From the NCBI RefSeq assembly GCF_013214165.1, contig NZ_JABSSM010000009.1, forward strand, positions 1 to 62,915: 62,915 bases of DNA, given 5' to 3'. The notes below the pieces were generated by a model. The model saw only the letters and a program-made list of their open reading frames with translations. It did not search any database and had not been told where the DNA came from. The DNA comes from Shewanella sp. Lineage in GTDB: Bacteria > Pseudomonadota > Gammaproteobacteria > Enterobacterales > Shewanellaceae. Shown here in pieces: positions 45,345 to 55,232 of this stretch; within the stretch, counting starts at the first letter, position 1, and each line of letters starts with the position of its first letter. The translations under genes were made by a program, and so were the position numbers.

Positions 45345-46277
45345 CTAGTCTTTCTCTAATGGGGAACGGTAACCATCGGGTTTAATTGCCAACAGATCGC
45401 AGTTAATGCTGTCGATAACGTGTTCGGCCGTATTGCCGATGAGAGCCGCTGAAAATCCGGTGCGGCCTACAGTGCCTAGAATCACCAACTCAGCATCTAT
45501 CTTGCGGGCGATTTCAGGAATAACATCTTCAGGAAGGCCTTCTTGAACATGGCAAAAGTCACTGGAGATATCGAAGCTGTTTGCCAGGTAACTGATTCTT
45601 TGCTCATGCTGCATCCGAATCGTTTCGCCATAGGTATGGGCATCGAAATCGGGCAGCTCTATGGCAAGATTAACCGGCGTGCCTGGATAAGCGTTAACCA
45701 GATGGACTTGTGCATCAAATTGCGCCGCAAGAACTTTGGCATACTCGATGATCTTGCCGTTGAGTGTCTGATGATCATCATCTTCAGAGCCCACGTTAAT
45801 GGCGCAGAGTATTTTACCGGCAACCGGCCAAGCATGATCTTTGACTAATAGCACAGGTACCGGTGCTTTGCGCATCAAATGCCAGTCGGTAGGTGTGAAA
45901 ATAACAGATTTAAGCTTGTCGTGAAGATGGGTGCCTTTCACTATGATGTCGAAACTGCCCGAGATAGCAAATTGAATAATGCTCTCGAAGGGGCGATTAT
46001 GCCAGATCACTTCACTGTCTATCTGCACCTTTTCGTTGGTATAACCTATTAGCAAGTCTTCTAACCAAGCCTGACGTTGAGATATGACGCCTTGGCGCAT
46101 CGCTTCTCGCTCGTGACCCGAAAGAATCGAGGTCATCTCATAGGAAAAATCAAAGATAGACAGAAACACCGTAATATCGGCACCATTGGGAGAGGCTAGC
46201 TCGATGGCTCTGGCGAGAGCCGGTTGTACATCACTGGTTGGATCGATTACAACTAAGAGTTTCTTTAAATCCTTCAT
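45345..46277 (-). CDS. uspE: universal stress protein UspE
   Basis: 310 residues from the ATG at 46277 with AAGGAG 5 bases ahead; the GTG at 46283 overlaps the ribosome site. Two Usp domains in tandem (residues 5-150 and about 160-300), with the ATP-type motif GTVGRTGFSAALIGN in the second. UspE acts in stress tolerance and is common next to etrA in Shewanella. The tandem 8-bp repeats and a weak CRP-like stretch precede it. Confidence 0.92.
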   Translation of the reverse strand: MKDLKKLLVVIDPTSDVQPALARAIELASPNGADITVFLSIFDFSYEMTSILSGHEREAMRQGVISQRQAWLEDLLIGYTNEKVQIDSEVIWHNRPFESIIQFAISGSFDIIVKGTHLHDKLKSVIFTPTDWHLMRKAPVPVLLVKDHAWPVAGKILCAINVGSEDDDHQTLNGKIIEYAKVLAAQFDAQVHLVNAYPGTPVNLAIELPDFDAHTYGETIRMQHEQRISYLANSFDISSDFCHVQEGLPEDVIPEIARKIDAELVILGTVGRTGFSAALIGNTAEHVIDSINCDLLAIKPDGYRSPLEKD

Positions 46278-46375
46278 AGTCACTCCTTAATTCAGACAAT
46301 GAATTAATAATGAGCTAAAGAGCAAGAAATGCAATGATTTTGATCACAAGTTAACTAAATTGTTGCAGTGAAGGT

Positions 46376-46399
46376 GAATAGTTGAATAGTTGAATAGTT
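46376..46399. repeat. 8-bp tandem repeats
   Basis: GAATAGTT is repeated three times (46376-46399) with a partial fourth GAATCTT. Located between uspE and etrA, upstream of uspE. Such repeats can vary in number, but no effect is shown. Confidence 0.75.
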
Positions 46400-46462
46400 G
46401 AATCTTAAATGTAGCCGAGAGGATGGGTAACCTGAAAGCGACTCCGGGTTACCCGATATCAT

Positions 46463-47212
46463 TTATCTTGCGATGGCGTGATTGCCAGCTAGCTCAGCAA
46501 GGGCGTCGAAATTGATGATGGTGATGTACTTACCTTTAACTTCTATTAGCTCAGCTTTCTGAAAGCGCCCCAGTAAACGGCTGATGGTCTCAACGGTCAG
46601 ACCTAAATAGTTGCCGATATCACCACGAGTCATGGTTAATCTAAACTCCTTGGGTGAGAAACCGCGACTGCCGAAACGATTGGCGAGATTGCTGATAAAG
46701 GCGGCGAGACGCTCCTCGGCATTTTTCTTACTCAGTAAGAGTATCATCTCCTGATCACTCTGGATCTCATGGCTCATCAAACGCATCACTTGTTGCCTCA
46801 GCTTAGGCATGGTACCTGTGAGTTCATCCAAGGTGCCATAAGGGATCTCACACACCATAGATGTTTCTAAGGCTTGAGCGAAACTTTGATGCATTTGCGA
46901 GTGGATGCCGTCAAAACCTATGACATCACCAGCCAGATGAAAACCCGTGATCTGTTCATCACCTTGCTCTGTGATGGTAAAACTTTTGACCGTACCCGAG
47001 CGAATTGCGAATAGCGACTTTAAAGGGTCACCTGACTTAAAAATTTGTTCACCTTTTTGAATAGGCTTCTTTCTTTCGATAACTTCATCGAGCTGATCGA
47101 GTTCGTGGCTATTGAGAGTAAAAGGAATACACAAGTCTGCCATACTACAGTCATGGCAATGGATGGAACCTCCAGGCACTGACGAACGACGACTCTTATT
47201 ATTAACTGTCAT
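46463..47212 (-). CDS. etrA: FNR-family oxygen regulator EtrA
   Basis: 249 residues from the ATG at 47212, as in Shewanella EtrA; an ATG at 47224 adds four residues. The N-terminal Cys 19, 22 and 28 ([10 protein letters not shown]) and Cys121 (MVCEIP) hold a 4Fe-4S cluster as in FNR. The cAMP-like domain and dimer helix follow, and the DNA-recognition helix EISRLLGR-type ([13 protein letters not shown]) is intact. Regulates anaerobic and microaerobic genes. A perfect FNR site stands before ccoN. Confidence 0.95.
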   Translation of the reverse strand: MTVNNKSRRSSVPGGSIHCHDCSMADLCIPFTLNSHELDQLDEVIERKKPIQKGEQIFKSGDPLKSLFAIRSGTVKSFTITEQGDEQITGFHLAGDVIGFDGIHSQMHQSFAQALETSMVCEIPYGTLDELTGTMPKLRQQVMRLMSHEIQSDQEMILLLSKKNAEERLAAFISNLANRFGSRGFSPKEFRLTMTRGDIGNYLGLTVETISRLLGRFQKAELIEVKGKYITIINFDALAELAGNHAIAR

Positions 47213-47267
47213 GGTGTTTCTCAAATGTCACAAGTAGCTCTATATTAAACTAATTTAATAAACTCAG

Positions 47268-47960
47268 CTAGCGGAGCTGGGCAATTGCAATGTATAAAGT
47301 TTGTAAACCAAACGACACTAAGATCAAGCCACTGATCAATCTGACGGCTCGGTTCTGTACCCAGCGACCAAACAGATTCGCCGCCATGCCCGCGCTCAAG
47401 AGTGCGGGCAAGGTACCAAGCCCGAACGCCGCCATAATCATGGCGCCTTGCTGAGCAGAATTAGCGGCAACAGCCCAAGTTAACGTGCTGTAGACTAGGC
47501 CACAGGGAAGCCAGCCCCACAACATACCACCGACAAACGCCTGAGGCATGGTTTGAATGGGTAGAATACGCTTAGCCAAGGGAGATAGGAAGCGCCAAAG
47601 GTACTTGCCTACTCGCTCTATTTGCACCACACCGGACCAAATTTTCGCGATGTAGAGACCGGTGGCGATCATCATCAAGCCAGCGATCACTCTGAGGGTG
47701 ATCAGGTAGAGGTCAATATCGAACAGTAGGGCTAATGCACTGGCAGAGCCACCGACCAAGGCGCCAGCCAAGGCGTAACTCAATATACGACCAAAATTAT
47801 AACTGAGTAGGAAGCGTAACTGGCTAACGAACTGGTTTTGGTGCCTGGATTTAGGTAACTGAGATGAAAACGCGCCGATTAAACCGCCGCACATGCCAAT
47901 ACAATGACCCGCTCCCATCAGGCCAACGAGGAAGGCGCCGGTAACGTTGTAGTCGATCAA
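47268..47960 (-). CDS. SafE/TauE-like membrane protein of the cbb3 gene group
   Basis: 230 residues with about six membrane segments. The opening FLVGLMGAGHCIGMCGG, with GxxxG and CxxC-like patterns, fits the UreH/SafE type 'sulphite exporter' proteins found with cbb3 oxidase assembly genes and thought to move metal. It starts at TTG (47958-47960), overlapping the ccoS stop by 4 bases (TTGA), which argues for translational coupling. No strong Shine-Dalgarno sequence is seen. Confidence 0.8.
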   Translation of the reverse strand: MIDYNVTGAFLVGLMGAGHCIGMCGGLIGAFSSQLPKSRHQNQFVSQLRFLLSYNFGRILSYALAGALVGGSASALALLFDIDLYLITLRVIAGLMMIATGLYIAKIWSGVVQIERVGKYLWRFLSPLAKRILPIQTMPQAFVGGMLWGWLPCGLVYSTLTWAVAANSAQQGAMIMAAFGLGTLPALLSAGMAANLFGRWVQNRAVRLISGLILVSFGLQTLYIAIAQLR

Positions 47961-48151
47961 GAGGGAGTCGAATCCGTAGACTCACTGTTTTTAGTCTCGG
48001 GAATTACAGGCTTATCATCATCGAACAGTATCGATACGCTCTGTCTATCGAGATCATCAAATTGTTCAGATTTAACCGCCCAGAAAAAAATGCCGATGGC
48101 GATCAAGACAAACAACATAGCGATTGGGATTAATACATAGATAATACTCAT
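47957..48151 (-). CDS. ccoS: CcoS, cbb3-oxidase assembly protein
   Basis: 64 residues. A single membrane span (MLFVLIAIGIFFWAV) with the FAxxSGQFDDL-like sequence WAVKSEQFDDLD defines CcoS. The start overlaps the CcoI stop by 4 bases (ATGA) and its stop overlaps the next start. Needed for cofactor insertion in cbb3 oxidase. Confidence 0.93.
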   Translation of the reverse strand: MSIIYVLIPIAMLFVLIAIGIFFWAVKSEQFDDLDRQSVSILFDDDKPVIPETKNSESTDSTPS

Positions 48152-50547
48152 AAACGAACCTTCAATAATCTGAGACTGTTGCCCACAACGATAAGAGAAC
48201 TGGCGGACATACCAAGGGCGGCAACATAAGGTAAGACATGTCCTGTTACGGCGAGGGGAATTATAAACAGGTTATAAGCCAGCGCCCAGAATAAATTTTG
48301 TTTGATGATCCTATCAGCTAGCTTAGCGACCTTGACGGCATCCGTGTAACGGGAGAGTTTATCACCTAATAGGATAAGATCGGCCGAGCTCTTGGTTACC
48401 GCAGCGCCACTGCCCATGGCAATGGAGAGATTAGCTCCGGCGAGCACGGGCGCATCATTGATACCATCGCCGAACATGGCCACATTCGAATGGGTCTGAT
48501 ACTGACGAATCAATTGCAGCTTGCCTTCCGGGCTCAGGCCCTTATTGACATCGTCAATGCCAATCTTATTCGCCACCTCTTCCACATGATTCGACGCATC
48601 GCCACTGGCGATAGAGACGAGGCAGCCACTCTCTTTTAGCAGCTTAACGGTTTCGGCGGCATCGCTGCGAATGGCATCGACGAGCAAAAATTTCGCCAAT
48701 ACTTGTGACTCATTGACCAGATAGATGACTTGCTTAGTGCTATCAGTGATCTCGGTAGCCCCCACAAATGCGGCGCTGCCAATTCGGTATTTCTGCCCAT
48801 TAATTTCGCCGCTGAGTCCTTGTCCGATATGGTTTTTGCTCTGCTTAACACTCAAGTTCGGATCACGGTACGACTCGAATGCTTTGGCTATGGGATGCAG
48901 TGAGCTCGCTTCCAGACTTGCGGCAATGGCGAGGACCTGCTCCTCATCCGTACTGGTGATAAGCTCAGTAGATTCTATCTTTAGATTGCCGCAGGTGAGG
49001 GTACCGGTTTTATCAAATACCACATGCTGGATCAGAGTCAGTTTTTCAAATACCCCTGGGGTTCTTGCTATCACGCCGATGCGGGTAAAGATCCCCGTCG
49101 CACAGGTGACTGCTGTGGGGGTCGCAAGTGCCAGCGCGCAAGGGCAAGTGGCAACCAGCACCGACAAGGTGACCCAGAAGGCATCTTCTGGCCAATAGAT
49201 TTTCCACACCACATAGGTCAAAGCGGCTACGACTAAGATAGTCCAGGTAAAATAATTTGAGATGCTGTCCACATAACGTGCGACCTTAGGTTTATTGTTG
49301 GATGCCGATTCCTGCAGGCGAATGATTTCGGCGACCAGTTGGTCCTGGCCAACCGCAGTCACCTCGACTCTGATCGGTTGTTCGACGTTGATTGTGCCAG
49401 CATAGACTTCGCCGCTTAAGGTTTTGCTTACCGGTAACTGCTCACCGGTGAGCATGGCCTCATTGATACTAGAGTAGCCATCGACAATAACACCATCGGC
49501 AGCGATCACTTCACCGGGTTTGACTAAGATAATATCGCCGACCTTGAGTCCCTTGGCTGGGATATCCTTAGCACCACTATCTGTGATCAAATGCGCGGTT
49601 AATGGCACTAGCTTATGTAAGTTACTCGAGCTTATCGAGGCTTTTTGGCGCGCATTTTGTTCAAAATAGCGCCCCAGCAGCAAGAAGAAGGTAAACATGC
49701 TCACGGATTCGAAATACACCTCGCCATTCGCGTTAATGGTCGCGATGCAGCTGGCAATATAAGCCCCTAAGATGGCGATTGAAACCGAGACATCCATATT
49801 GAGTCTGCCGCTAAATATGGAGCGGATGGCACTGAAATAGAAGGGCTGAGCCGAATAGAAGACCACGGGAGCGGCAAAAATAAGGCTAACCCAACGGAAA
49901 TAATCACGAAACTCGACGTCGAGATCGGTGAAGTAACCGGCATAGAGGGCGAGGGCGAACATCATCACCTGCATGGTCGCAAAACCGGCCAGGCCGAGTC
50001 TTAACAGGTATTGTCGGCTATTTTTCTTGCTGAGTAATTCTTGCTCGTCCACCTGATAGGGAGCGGCTTGATAGCCGATGGCGCTGATTTGATTGAGAAT
50101 GGCGCTGAGCTTTATCTGCTCTGGTAACCAGGTAACTAGGGCACGTTCGGTGGTGCTGTTTACTTGGATCTTGATGATCCCCTCCACATGCTTAAGCTTA
50201 TGCTCAATAAGCCAGGCACAGGCGGCGCAGGTGATGCCGTCTATCGACAAAGACACCGTCGCGGTATCGCTGTCCTTATGAACGAAATCCTCCTGTACTT
50301 CGACAAGGTCAAATGCGGAGAAAGTGCCGAGTTCTTCAGGCACTATGGCATTTTGTCTGCTACCGGGTTCGGTACGGAATTTATAATAATTGATTAATCC
50401 CGCATCTATGATCGCCTTAGAGACGGCCTGGCATCCGGGACAACACATGGCTTGTTGTTTATCATTAATGCAGGTAGTGAACTGTGTATCGGTTAATACC
50501 GGCTCTCCACAATGGAAACAATCGAGGGGCTTCATCATCGGTGTCAT
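48148..50547 (-). CDS. ccoI: CcoI/FixI copper-transporting P-type ATPase
   Basis: 799 residues. An N-terminal Cys-rich part (DCFHCGEP, CCPGCQ) and a heavy-metal domain with CAAC (Cys107/Cys110) come first. The P1B motifs then appear: the CPC in ATCPCALALATP, the phosphorylation motif DKTGTLTC, and GDGINDAP. About eight membrane segments. It delivers copper for the haem-copper centre of cbb3 oxidase. The stop overlaps ccoS. The ATG at 50547 is close to AGGT; internal ATGs at 50538 and 50535 are alternatives. Confidence 0.93.
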   Translation of the reverse strand: MTPMMKPLDCFHCGEPVLTDTQFTTCINDKQQAMCCPGCQAVSKAIIDAGLINYYKFRTEPGSRQNAIVPEELGTFSAFDLVEVQEDFVHKDSDTATVSLSIDGITCAACAWLIEHKLKHVEGIIKIQVNSTTERALVTWLPEQIKLSAILNQISAIGYQAAPYQVDEQELLSKKNSRQYLLRLGLAGFATMQVMMFALALYAGYFTDLDVEFRDYFRWVSLIFAAPVVFYSAQPFYFSAIRSIFSGRLNMDVSVSIAILGAYIASCIATINANGEVYFESVSMFTFFLLLGRYFEQNARQKASISSSNLHKLVPLTAHLITDSGAKDIPAKGLKVGDIILVKPGEVIAADGVIVDGYSSINEAMLTGEQLPVSKTLSGEVYAGTINVEQPIRVEVTAVGQDQLVAEIIRLQESASNNKPKVARYVDSISNYFTWTILVVAALTYVVWKIYWPEDAFWVTLSVLVATCPCALALATPTAVTCATGIFTRIGVIARTPGVFEKLTLIQHVVFDKTGTLTCGNLKIESTELITSTDEEQVLAIAASLEASSLHPIAKAFESYRDPNLSVKQSKNHIGQGLSGEINGQKYRIGSAAFVGATEITDSTKQVIYLVNESQVLAKFLLVDAIRSDAAETVKLLKESGCLVSIASGDASNHVEEVANKIGIDDVNKGLSPEGKLQLIRQYQTHSNVAMFGDGINDAPVLAGANLSIAMGSGAAVTKSSADLILLGDKLSRYTDAVKVAKLADRIIKQNLFWALAYNLFIIPLAVTGHVLPYVAALGMSASSLIVVGNSLRLLKVRL

Positions 50548-50679
50548 TAACCTGCTTCAATGTAAAATCATCGAGTCCTATACAAGCTTGTACAGTATCG
50601 ACTTGGACCTTAAAAATTGATACTTCTGTTACAAATGAACCGACGCTCGCCGATCCATTTTATCACGCGTGACTCAGTG

Positions 50680-51159
50680 CTAGTTTAACCAGTACTGACC
50701 ATCATCGCTTATTTCGAGGCGCTTCTGAATACGCCATTTACGGTCATAACCATCCAGTCTCACTTCCCAGCTGCCGGTGATAGGTTTGTCGAGTGCGATC
50801 CGATATACCTGATTGCCATCGGCGGTCACGACTTGGGTAAAGTCACGAGCTTCTATGGTAGGGTGAAAAAACTCGACATTCATCGCGGCCAGATAAGGCT
50901 CACCACCATGCTGGGTGATGGCTAAGGTGTTCTCATCCACTATCATCTCGAACTGCAGTCCGAGTTGCTTAGCATACTTGATTTTCTTTAGATCTCTATT
51001 GATGCGTTTACCATCTTTATAATAATCTTCAGACACCAAGGAATCCTTGTTGACGACGGCAAGGTAGAGCAAGTTGATGCTCGCCACGACGGCACAGAGG
51101 GGTAAAATAATTAAGAACCAAGGCCAGAACTGCTTATACCAGGGTTGTTGCTTGTTCAT
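50680..51159 (-). CDS. ccoH: CcoH/FixH-type assembly protein
   Basis: 159 residues with one N-terminal span (WPWFLIILPLCAVVASINLLYL), then the family stretch SLVSEDYYKDGKRINRDL and a periplasmic beta domain. CcoH helps CcoN assembly or stability. It is separated from ccoP by a terminator and from ccoI by 132 bases, so it forms its own small unit with the latter. Confidence 0.9.
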   Translation of the reverse strand: MNKQQPWYKQFWPWFLIILPLCAVVASINLLYLAVVNKDSLVSEDYYKDGKRINRDLKKIKYAKQLGLQFEMIVDENTLAITQHGGEPYLAAMNVEFFHPTIEARDFTQVVTADGNQVYRIALDKPITGSWEVRLDGYDRKWRIQKRLEISDDGQYWLN

Positions 51160-51220
51160 CTGTTATACCTATTAAAATAATTAATAATATTTTACCGTGA
51201 AAAATGTGATATAGCACTCT

Positions 51221-51251
51221 AAAAAAAAGGCCCCGATGAGATCGAGGCCTT
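51221..51251 (-). terminator. rho-independent terminator of ccoNOQP
   Basis: AAGGCCCCGAT pairs with ATCGAGGCCTT with one mismatch. On the minus strand it is followed by eight T and lies just after the ccoP stop. It separates ccoP from ccoH. Confidence 0.85.
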
Positions 51252-51269
51252 GATGTTACTTATGTGTAA

Positions 51270-52238
51270 CTATTTGTTAGATAAACTATAAACATAAGCT
51301 GTGATAACGTGAACTTTCTCTTCACCCAACACATCTTTCCAAGCCGGCATCACACCGCTTCGACCATTAAGAATGGTCTCTTCGATTGCGCCACGACTTC
51401 CGCCGTAGAGCCACATGTTGTTGGTGAGGTTAGGTGCACCCATCATCTTGTTACCAGTAGCATCCATACCATGACAGGCAAAACAGCCCTTCATGAATGA
51501 ACCTTGACCCTGAGCCGCAAGCGCTTCATCGTGATCACGACCCGATAACTTAACTATGTATTCAGCTAAACCTTTAATTTCGCTGTCTTCGATAGGTAAA
51601 CCACCCTTGGGTGGCATCATGCCGTGACGACCGTTCATGATGGTGGTCTTAATCGTGGCTAAGTCACCACCATATAGCCAATCACCGTCAGTCAGGTTAG
51701 GGAAGCCTTTACTGCCGCGAGCATCACTACCGTGACACTGTGAACAGTTGTGTAAGAACAAACGACCACCAACTTTCAGTGCTTCTTCGTTGTTAACTAG
51801 CTCATCCAGAGGCGTCTCTGCGTATGCCTTGAAGATGGGGCCATATTTTTCATCGGCACGCATTACTTCTTGATCATACTGAACCCAACGACCTTCTTCT
51901 TTAGCCAAGACAATGGCGGCTTCAGAGTCGGCCTTGATGCCGTTCTCTCGGCCAATGCTTTGGTTAGAACTGGTCCAGCCAAGCAAGCCTTTATAGTTAC
52001 CCAGACCCGGATAAAGAGCCAAGTAAATAAGAGCAAAGACGATAGAGATATAGAACATATAACTCCACCATTTTGGCAGTGGGTTATTCAGCTCTTCAAT
52101 ACCATCGAAGCTGTGGCCCATTGATTCGCCTTCTTCAACACCTGTGTTGTTTTTAGAGACGGCTCTCAACAAAAAGAAACAAGCTGCGATCACAAATAAG
52201 GTAATTACCGTGATCCAAATACTCCAGAAAGTACTCAT
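51270..52238 (-). CDS. ccoP: cbb3 oxidase dihaem subunit CcoP
   Basis: 322 residues from the ATG at 52238; the start shares a base with the ccoQ stop. Two membrane segments (residues 8-28 and 58-76) are followed by two cytochrome c domains with CSQCH (Cys165, Cys168, His169) and CFACH (Cys252, Cys255, His256). Carries electrons to CcoN. Part of ccoNOQP. Confidence 0.95.
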   Translation of the reverse strand: MSTFWSIWITVITLFVIAACFFLLRAVSKNNTGVEEGESMGHSFDGIEELNNPLPKWWSYMFYISIVFALIYLALYPGLGNYKGLLGWTSSNQSIGRENGIKADSEAAIVLAKEEGRWVQYDQEVMRADEKYGPIFKAYAETPLDELVNNEEALKVGGRLFLHNCSQCHGSDARGSKGFPNLTDGDWLYGGDLATIKTTIMNGRHGMMPPKGGLPIEDSEIKGLAEYIVKLSGRDHDEALAAQGQGSFMKGCFACHGMDATGNKMMGAPNLTNNMWLYGGSRGAIEETILNGRSGVMPAWKDVLGEEKVHVITAYVYSLSNK

Positions 52239-52402
52239 CACTTATGATCTCCTGACTTGGTGCTCGCCTCATCTTCAAAGACAAGATTAGCCGCTTCGTC
52301 GAATTGATCCTTACGACGCGAGCTATAAGCCCATGAAAATATACCCAGGAAGGTAAACATCACAACGATCGTGATTATGCCTTGTATAATTCCGTAATCC
52401 AT
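52238..52402 (-). CDS. ccoQ: cbb3 oxidase subunit CcoQ
   Basis: 54 residues, MDYGIIQGIITIVVMFTFLG as its first half: one span, then a basic and acidic tail (SSRRKDQFDEAANL). AGGAGG precedes the ATG by 6 bases. Its stop shares a base with the ccoP start. Small stabilising subunit, 13 bases after ccoO. Confidence 0.95.
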   Translation of the reverse strand: MDYGIIQGIITIVVMFTFLGIFSWAYSSRRKDQFDEAANLVFEDEASTKSGDHK

Positions 52403-52415
52403 ATCATACCTCCTA

Positions 52416-53042
52416 TTATTTCAGTGCATGTCCAAGGGACTGCAGATAGGCGATCAGTGCTTGCATCTCAGTCTTACCTTCGACGGCCGCTTTTGCTCCA
52501 GCTAACTCCTCGTCGGTATAAAGGTCATTACCCTTATACCCACCTTTGTGGAAGTTAAGTAGAATTTGCATCTTATTGCGGGTTAATTCGCCATCGAGCG
52601 TATTCTCGGCTAACCAAGGGTAACCAGGCATATTTGACTGAGGCACCACGGCGCGAGGGTCCAATAAATGAACCTCATGCCATTTATCGCTGTAACGACC
52701 ACCAACACGGGCAAGATCCGGTCCAGTACGCTTAGAGCCCCACTGGAAAGGATGATCCCAGACAGATTCGCCCGCTACCGAATAGTGACCATAACGCTCG
52801 GTCTCGGCGCGCAGTGGACGGATCATCTGACTGTGACAGTTATAGCAACCTTCACGGACATAGATATCACGACCTTCGATCTGCAAGGCTGTATAGGGGA
52901 TCAAACCATCGACAGGCTCGGTAGTGTCTTTCTGAAATAGCAAGGGGACGATCTGCACCAAACCACCAAAGCTAATGGCGATAACGGTTAAGATACCCAA
53001 CAGGCCGATGTTTTTTTCGACTAACTCATGATTAAATTTCAT
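52416..53042 (-). CDS. ccoO: cbb3 oxidase monohaem subunit CcoO
   Basis: 208 residues from the ATG at 53042; the in-frame TTG at 53045 is less likely. One membrane anchor, then the haem site CYNCH (Cys66, Cys69, His70) in [20 protein letters not shown]. It shuttles electrons in the cbb3 complex. Confidence 0.95.
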   Translation of the reverse strand: MKFNHELVEKNIGLLGILTVIAISFGGLVQIVPLLFQKDTTEPVDGLIPYTALQIEGRDIYVREGCYNCHSQMIRPLRAETERYGHYSVAGESVWDHPFQWGSKRTGPDLARVGGRYSDKWHEVHLLDPRAVVPQSNMPGYPWLAENTLDGELTRNKMQILLNFHKGGYKGNDLYTDEELAGAKAAVEGKTEMQALIAYLQSLGHALK

Positions 53043-53054
53043 CAAATCTACCCC

Positions 53055-54482
53055 TTATGCTTCAGCTAATGCTGGCAAAGACTCTTTAGGCGCTCTCACT
53101 GTCTTAATCACGTTAAATGCCATGATAAACATACCAGTTAAGAAGAAACAGCCACCGAGGAAGCGGACAAAGTAGAATGGATAAGAGGCTTCAACACTCT
53201 CGACGAAGCTATAGGTCAAGGTACCGTCAGCATTAACTGCACGCCACATCAGACCTTGCATCACACCCGATATCCACATAGATACGATATACAACACAGT
53301 ACCAATCGTTGCTAACCAGAAATGCACGTTGACTAGGTTAGTGCTATACATGCGACCGTGTCCGAATAGGACAGGGATCAGATGGTAAAGCGAACCAATT
53401 GACACCATAGCAACCCAACCTAGCGCACCAGAATGAACGTGACCAATGGTCCAGTCAGTATAATGAGAGAGTGCGTTAACGGTTTTGATTGCCATCATTG
53501 GGCCTTCGAAGGTAGACATACCGTAGAAAGACAATGAAACAACAAGGAAACGTAAAACAGGATCGGTTCTCAATTTATGCCAAGCACCGGATAGTGTCAT
53601 GATACCGTTAATCATTCCGCCCCATGAAGGTGCGAATAGGATTAATGACATCGCCATACCCAGAGATTGTGTCCAATCAGGCAGTGCCGTGTAATGTAGG
53701 TGGTGAGGGCCAGCCCAGATGTACAGTGCAATTAGTGCCCAGAAGTGAACAATTGACAGACGGTATGAGTAGACAGGACGACCCGCTTGCTTAGGAACGA
53801 AATAGTACATCATACCCAGGAAGCCAGCTGTCAGCAGGAAGCCAACGGCGTTATGACCATACCACCACTGGACCATGGCATCCACAGCACCAGAATAGAT
53901 GGAATATGACTTCCACATACTCACTGGAACCGCCATAGAGTTAACTATATGCAATACCGCGACCGTGATGATAAATGCGCCGAAGAACCAGTTGGCCACA
54001 TAGATATGTGAGGTGGTTCGTTTGATTATGGTACCAAAGAAAACCGTGCCGTATGATACCCAGACTATGGTGAGTAGGATACTAATCGGCCATTCCATCT
54101 CAGCGTACTCTTTACCACTGGTGATCCCCAGAGGGAGTGTGATCACAGCCGATAGAAGGACAGCTTGCCAACCCCAGAACGTAAATGCGGCTAACCTAGG
54201 CGCAAATAGTTTGGTTTGACAGGTTCGTTGGACGATATAATAGGATGTTGCGAAAAGTGCTGAAGTACCAAACGCGAATATCACCATATTAGTATGCAGT
54301 GGTCGAAGACGACTGTATGTTAACCATGGAGTATCGAAGTTTAGTTGTGGCCAAATTAGCTGTGCCGCGATCAATACACCGACAGACATACCAAATATTC
54401 CCCAAAACACAGTCGTGAGGGCAAATTGGCGGACTACGGTGTAATTGTAATCAGCGCCTTGAGGCTGGGAATGGTTCATCAT
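53055..54482 (-). CDS. ccoN: cbb3 oxidase catalytic subunit CcoN
   Basis: 475 residues with about 12 membrane segments. The haem and copper His residues are in [22 protein letters not shown] and HHLHYTALP. It reduces oxygen at high affinity as terminal oxidase. First gene of ccoNOQP. The start is at 54482 or 54479, both with GGAA ahead. The perfect FNR site is about 200 bases upstream. Confidence 0.96.
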   Translation of the reverse strand: MMNHSQPQGADYNYTVVRQFALTTVFWGIFGMSVGVLIAAQLIWPQLNFDTPWLTYSRLRPLHTNMVIFAFGTSALFATSYYIVQRTCQTKLFAPRLAAFTFWGWQAVLLSAVITLPLGITSGKEYAEMEWPISILLTIVWVSYGTVFFGTIIKRTTSHIYVANWFFGAFIITVAVLHIVNSMAVPVSMWKSYSIYSGAVDAMVQWWYGHNAVGFLLTAGFLGMMYYFVPKQAGRPVYSYRLSIVHFWALIALYIWAGPHHLHYTALPDWTQSLGMAMSLILFAPSWGGMINGIMTLSGAWHKLRTDPVLRFLVVSLSFYGMSTFEGPMMAIKTVNALSHYTDWTIGHVHSGALGWVAMVSIGSLYHLIPVLFGHGRMYSTNLVNVHFWLATIGTVLYIVSMWISGVMQGLMWRAVNADGTLTYSFVESVEASYPFYFVRFLGGCFFLTGMFIMAFNVIKTVRAPKESLPALAEA

Positions 54483-54683
54483 TTTGCTTCCACTGCTTAT
54501 TACTTATACTTATAGTTTGAGTAAATTGTGATTTACCCGTTAAAAAGACACAAATGCCGTGTTTCCTACGGAATCGCGGTAGATGCGTCAACGTGTATCC
54601 TTGCGATAATTGTATTATTAACAAGGTAAAACAATGATACTTGAGGCATGTCAAAAAAGATAGGATTTGTGCGTGGTGAAATG

Positions 54684-54697
54684 TTGATCTAGATCAA
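54684..54697. promoter_or_regulatory. perfect FNR/EtrA site
   Basis: TTGATCTAGATCAA matches TTGAT-N4-ATCAA exactly. It lies between ccoN (202 bases away) and the divergent lipoprotein gene (46 bases away). Closeness to the latter suggests regulation there as well. Repression or activation cannot be told. Confidence 0.75.
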
Positions 54698-54743
54698 CCT
54701 AGGCAATAGAATGTAACTACTTTTTATATAAAGGTTAATTTTT

Positions 54744-55217
54744 GTGCTACGTGTTAACTTCTCGGTTAAATTAGGCCTCTACACACCACTAGTCTTGGCA
54801 TTCTTATGCTCGGCTTGCTCGCCTCAACAGCCAGCCAAAACAGGCTTAAATACCCCTGTATTTGTCGAAGATACCAGCTTATGTGACTTTAGTCAGACAT
54901 CTTGCAATAAACAAGTTGCCGGAATCAATTTATCACTTTTAATCACTCCCTTTAACACCCCCAGTGAAAAGCCGCTAACCATTGAACTGGCTAGCTCTGA
55001 GGCTATAAATGACGTCAGCATGAGAATTGAAGGAAGAGACATGTTTATGGGGCTTATCCCTGTAAAATTGTCTAAACTTAATGAAAAGCAATATAATGGT
55101 CAGTTGATATTCGGCTCTTGTAGCAGTAACTATATGGTTTGGCGTGCATTTGTGAATTTCACAAAAAACGGCGAACCTCAGGTCGCCATTTTTGACTTTC
55201 TCGCCGATAGCGGCTGA
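54744..55217 (+). CDS. hypothetical lipoprotein divergent from ccoN
   Basis: 157 residues starting with GTG, with AAAGG 9 bases upstream. A lipobox ends at SAC (VLAFLCSACSPQQP). The rest is a soluble domain with cysteines in SLCDFSQTSCNK and FGSCSSN, probable disulphides, and a mixed beta type ending VAIFDFLADSG. Not recognised. Position next to the FNR site links it to oxygen control. Confidence 0.75.
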   Translation: MLRVNFSVKLGLYTPLVLAFLCSACSPQQPAKTGLNTPVFVEDTSLCDFSQTSCNKQVAGINLSLLITPFNTPSEKPLTIELASSEAINDVSMRIEGRDMFMGLIPVKLSKLNEKQYNGQLIFGSCSSNYMVWRAFVNFTKNGEPQVAIFDFLADSG

Positions 55218-55232
55218 CTAGCAGATAAAAGT

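Noticed and set aside
46340..46362. FNR or CRP site before uspE
   Set aside because: One half-site (TTGAT or TGTGA) is present but the second half is poor.
46425..46454. GGGTAACC hairpin after etrA as terminator
   Set aside because: The dyad is perfect over 8 bp but no T tract follows on the minus strand.
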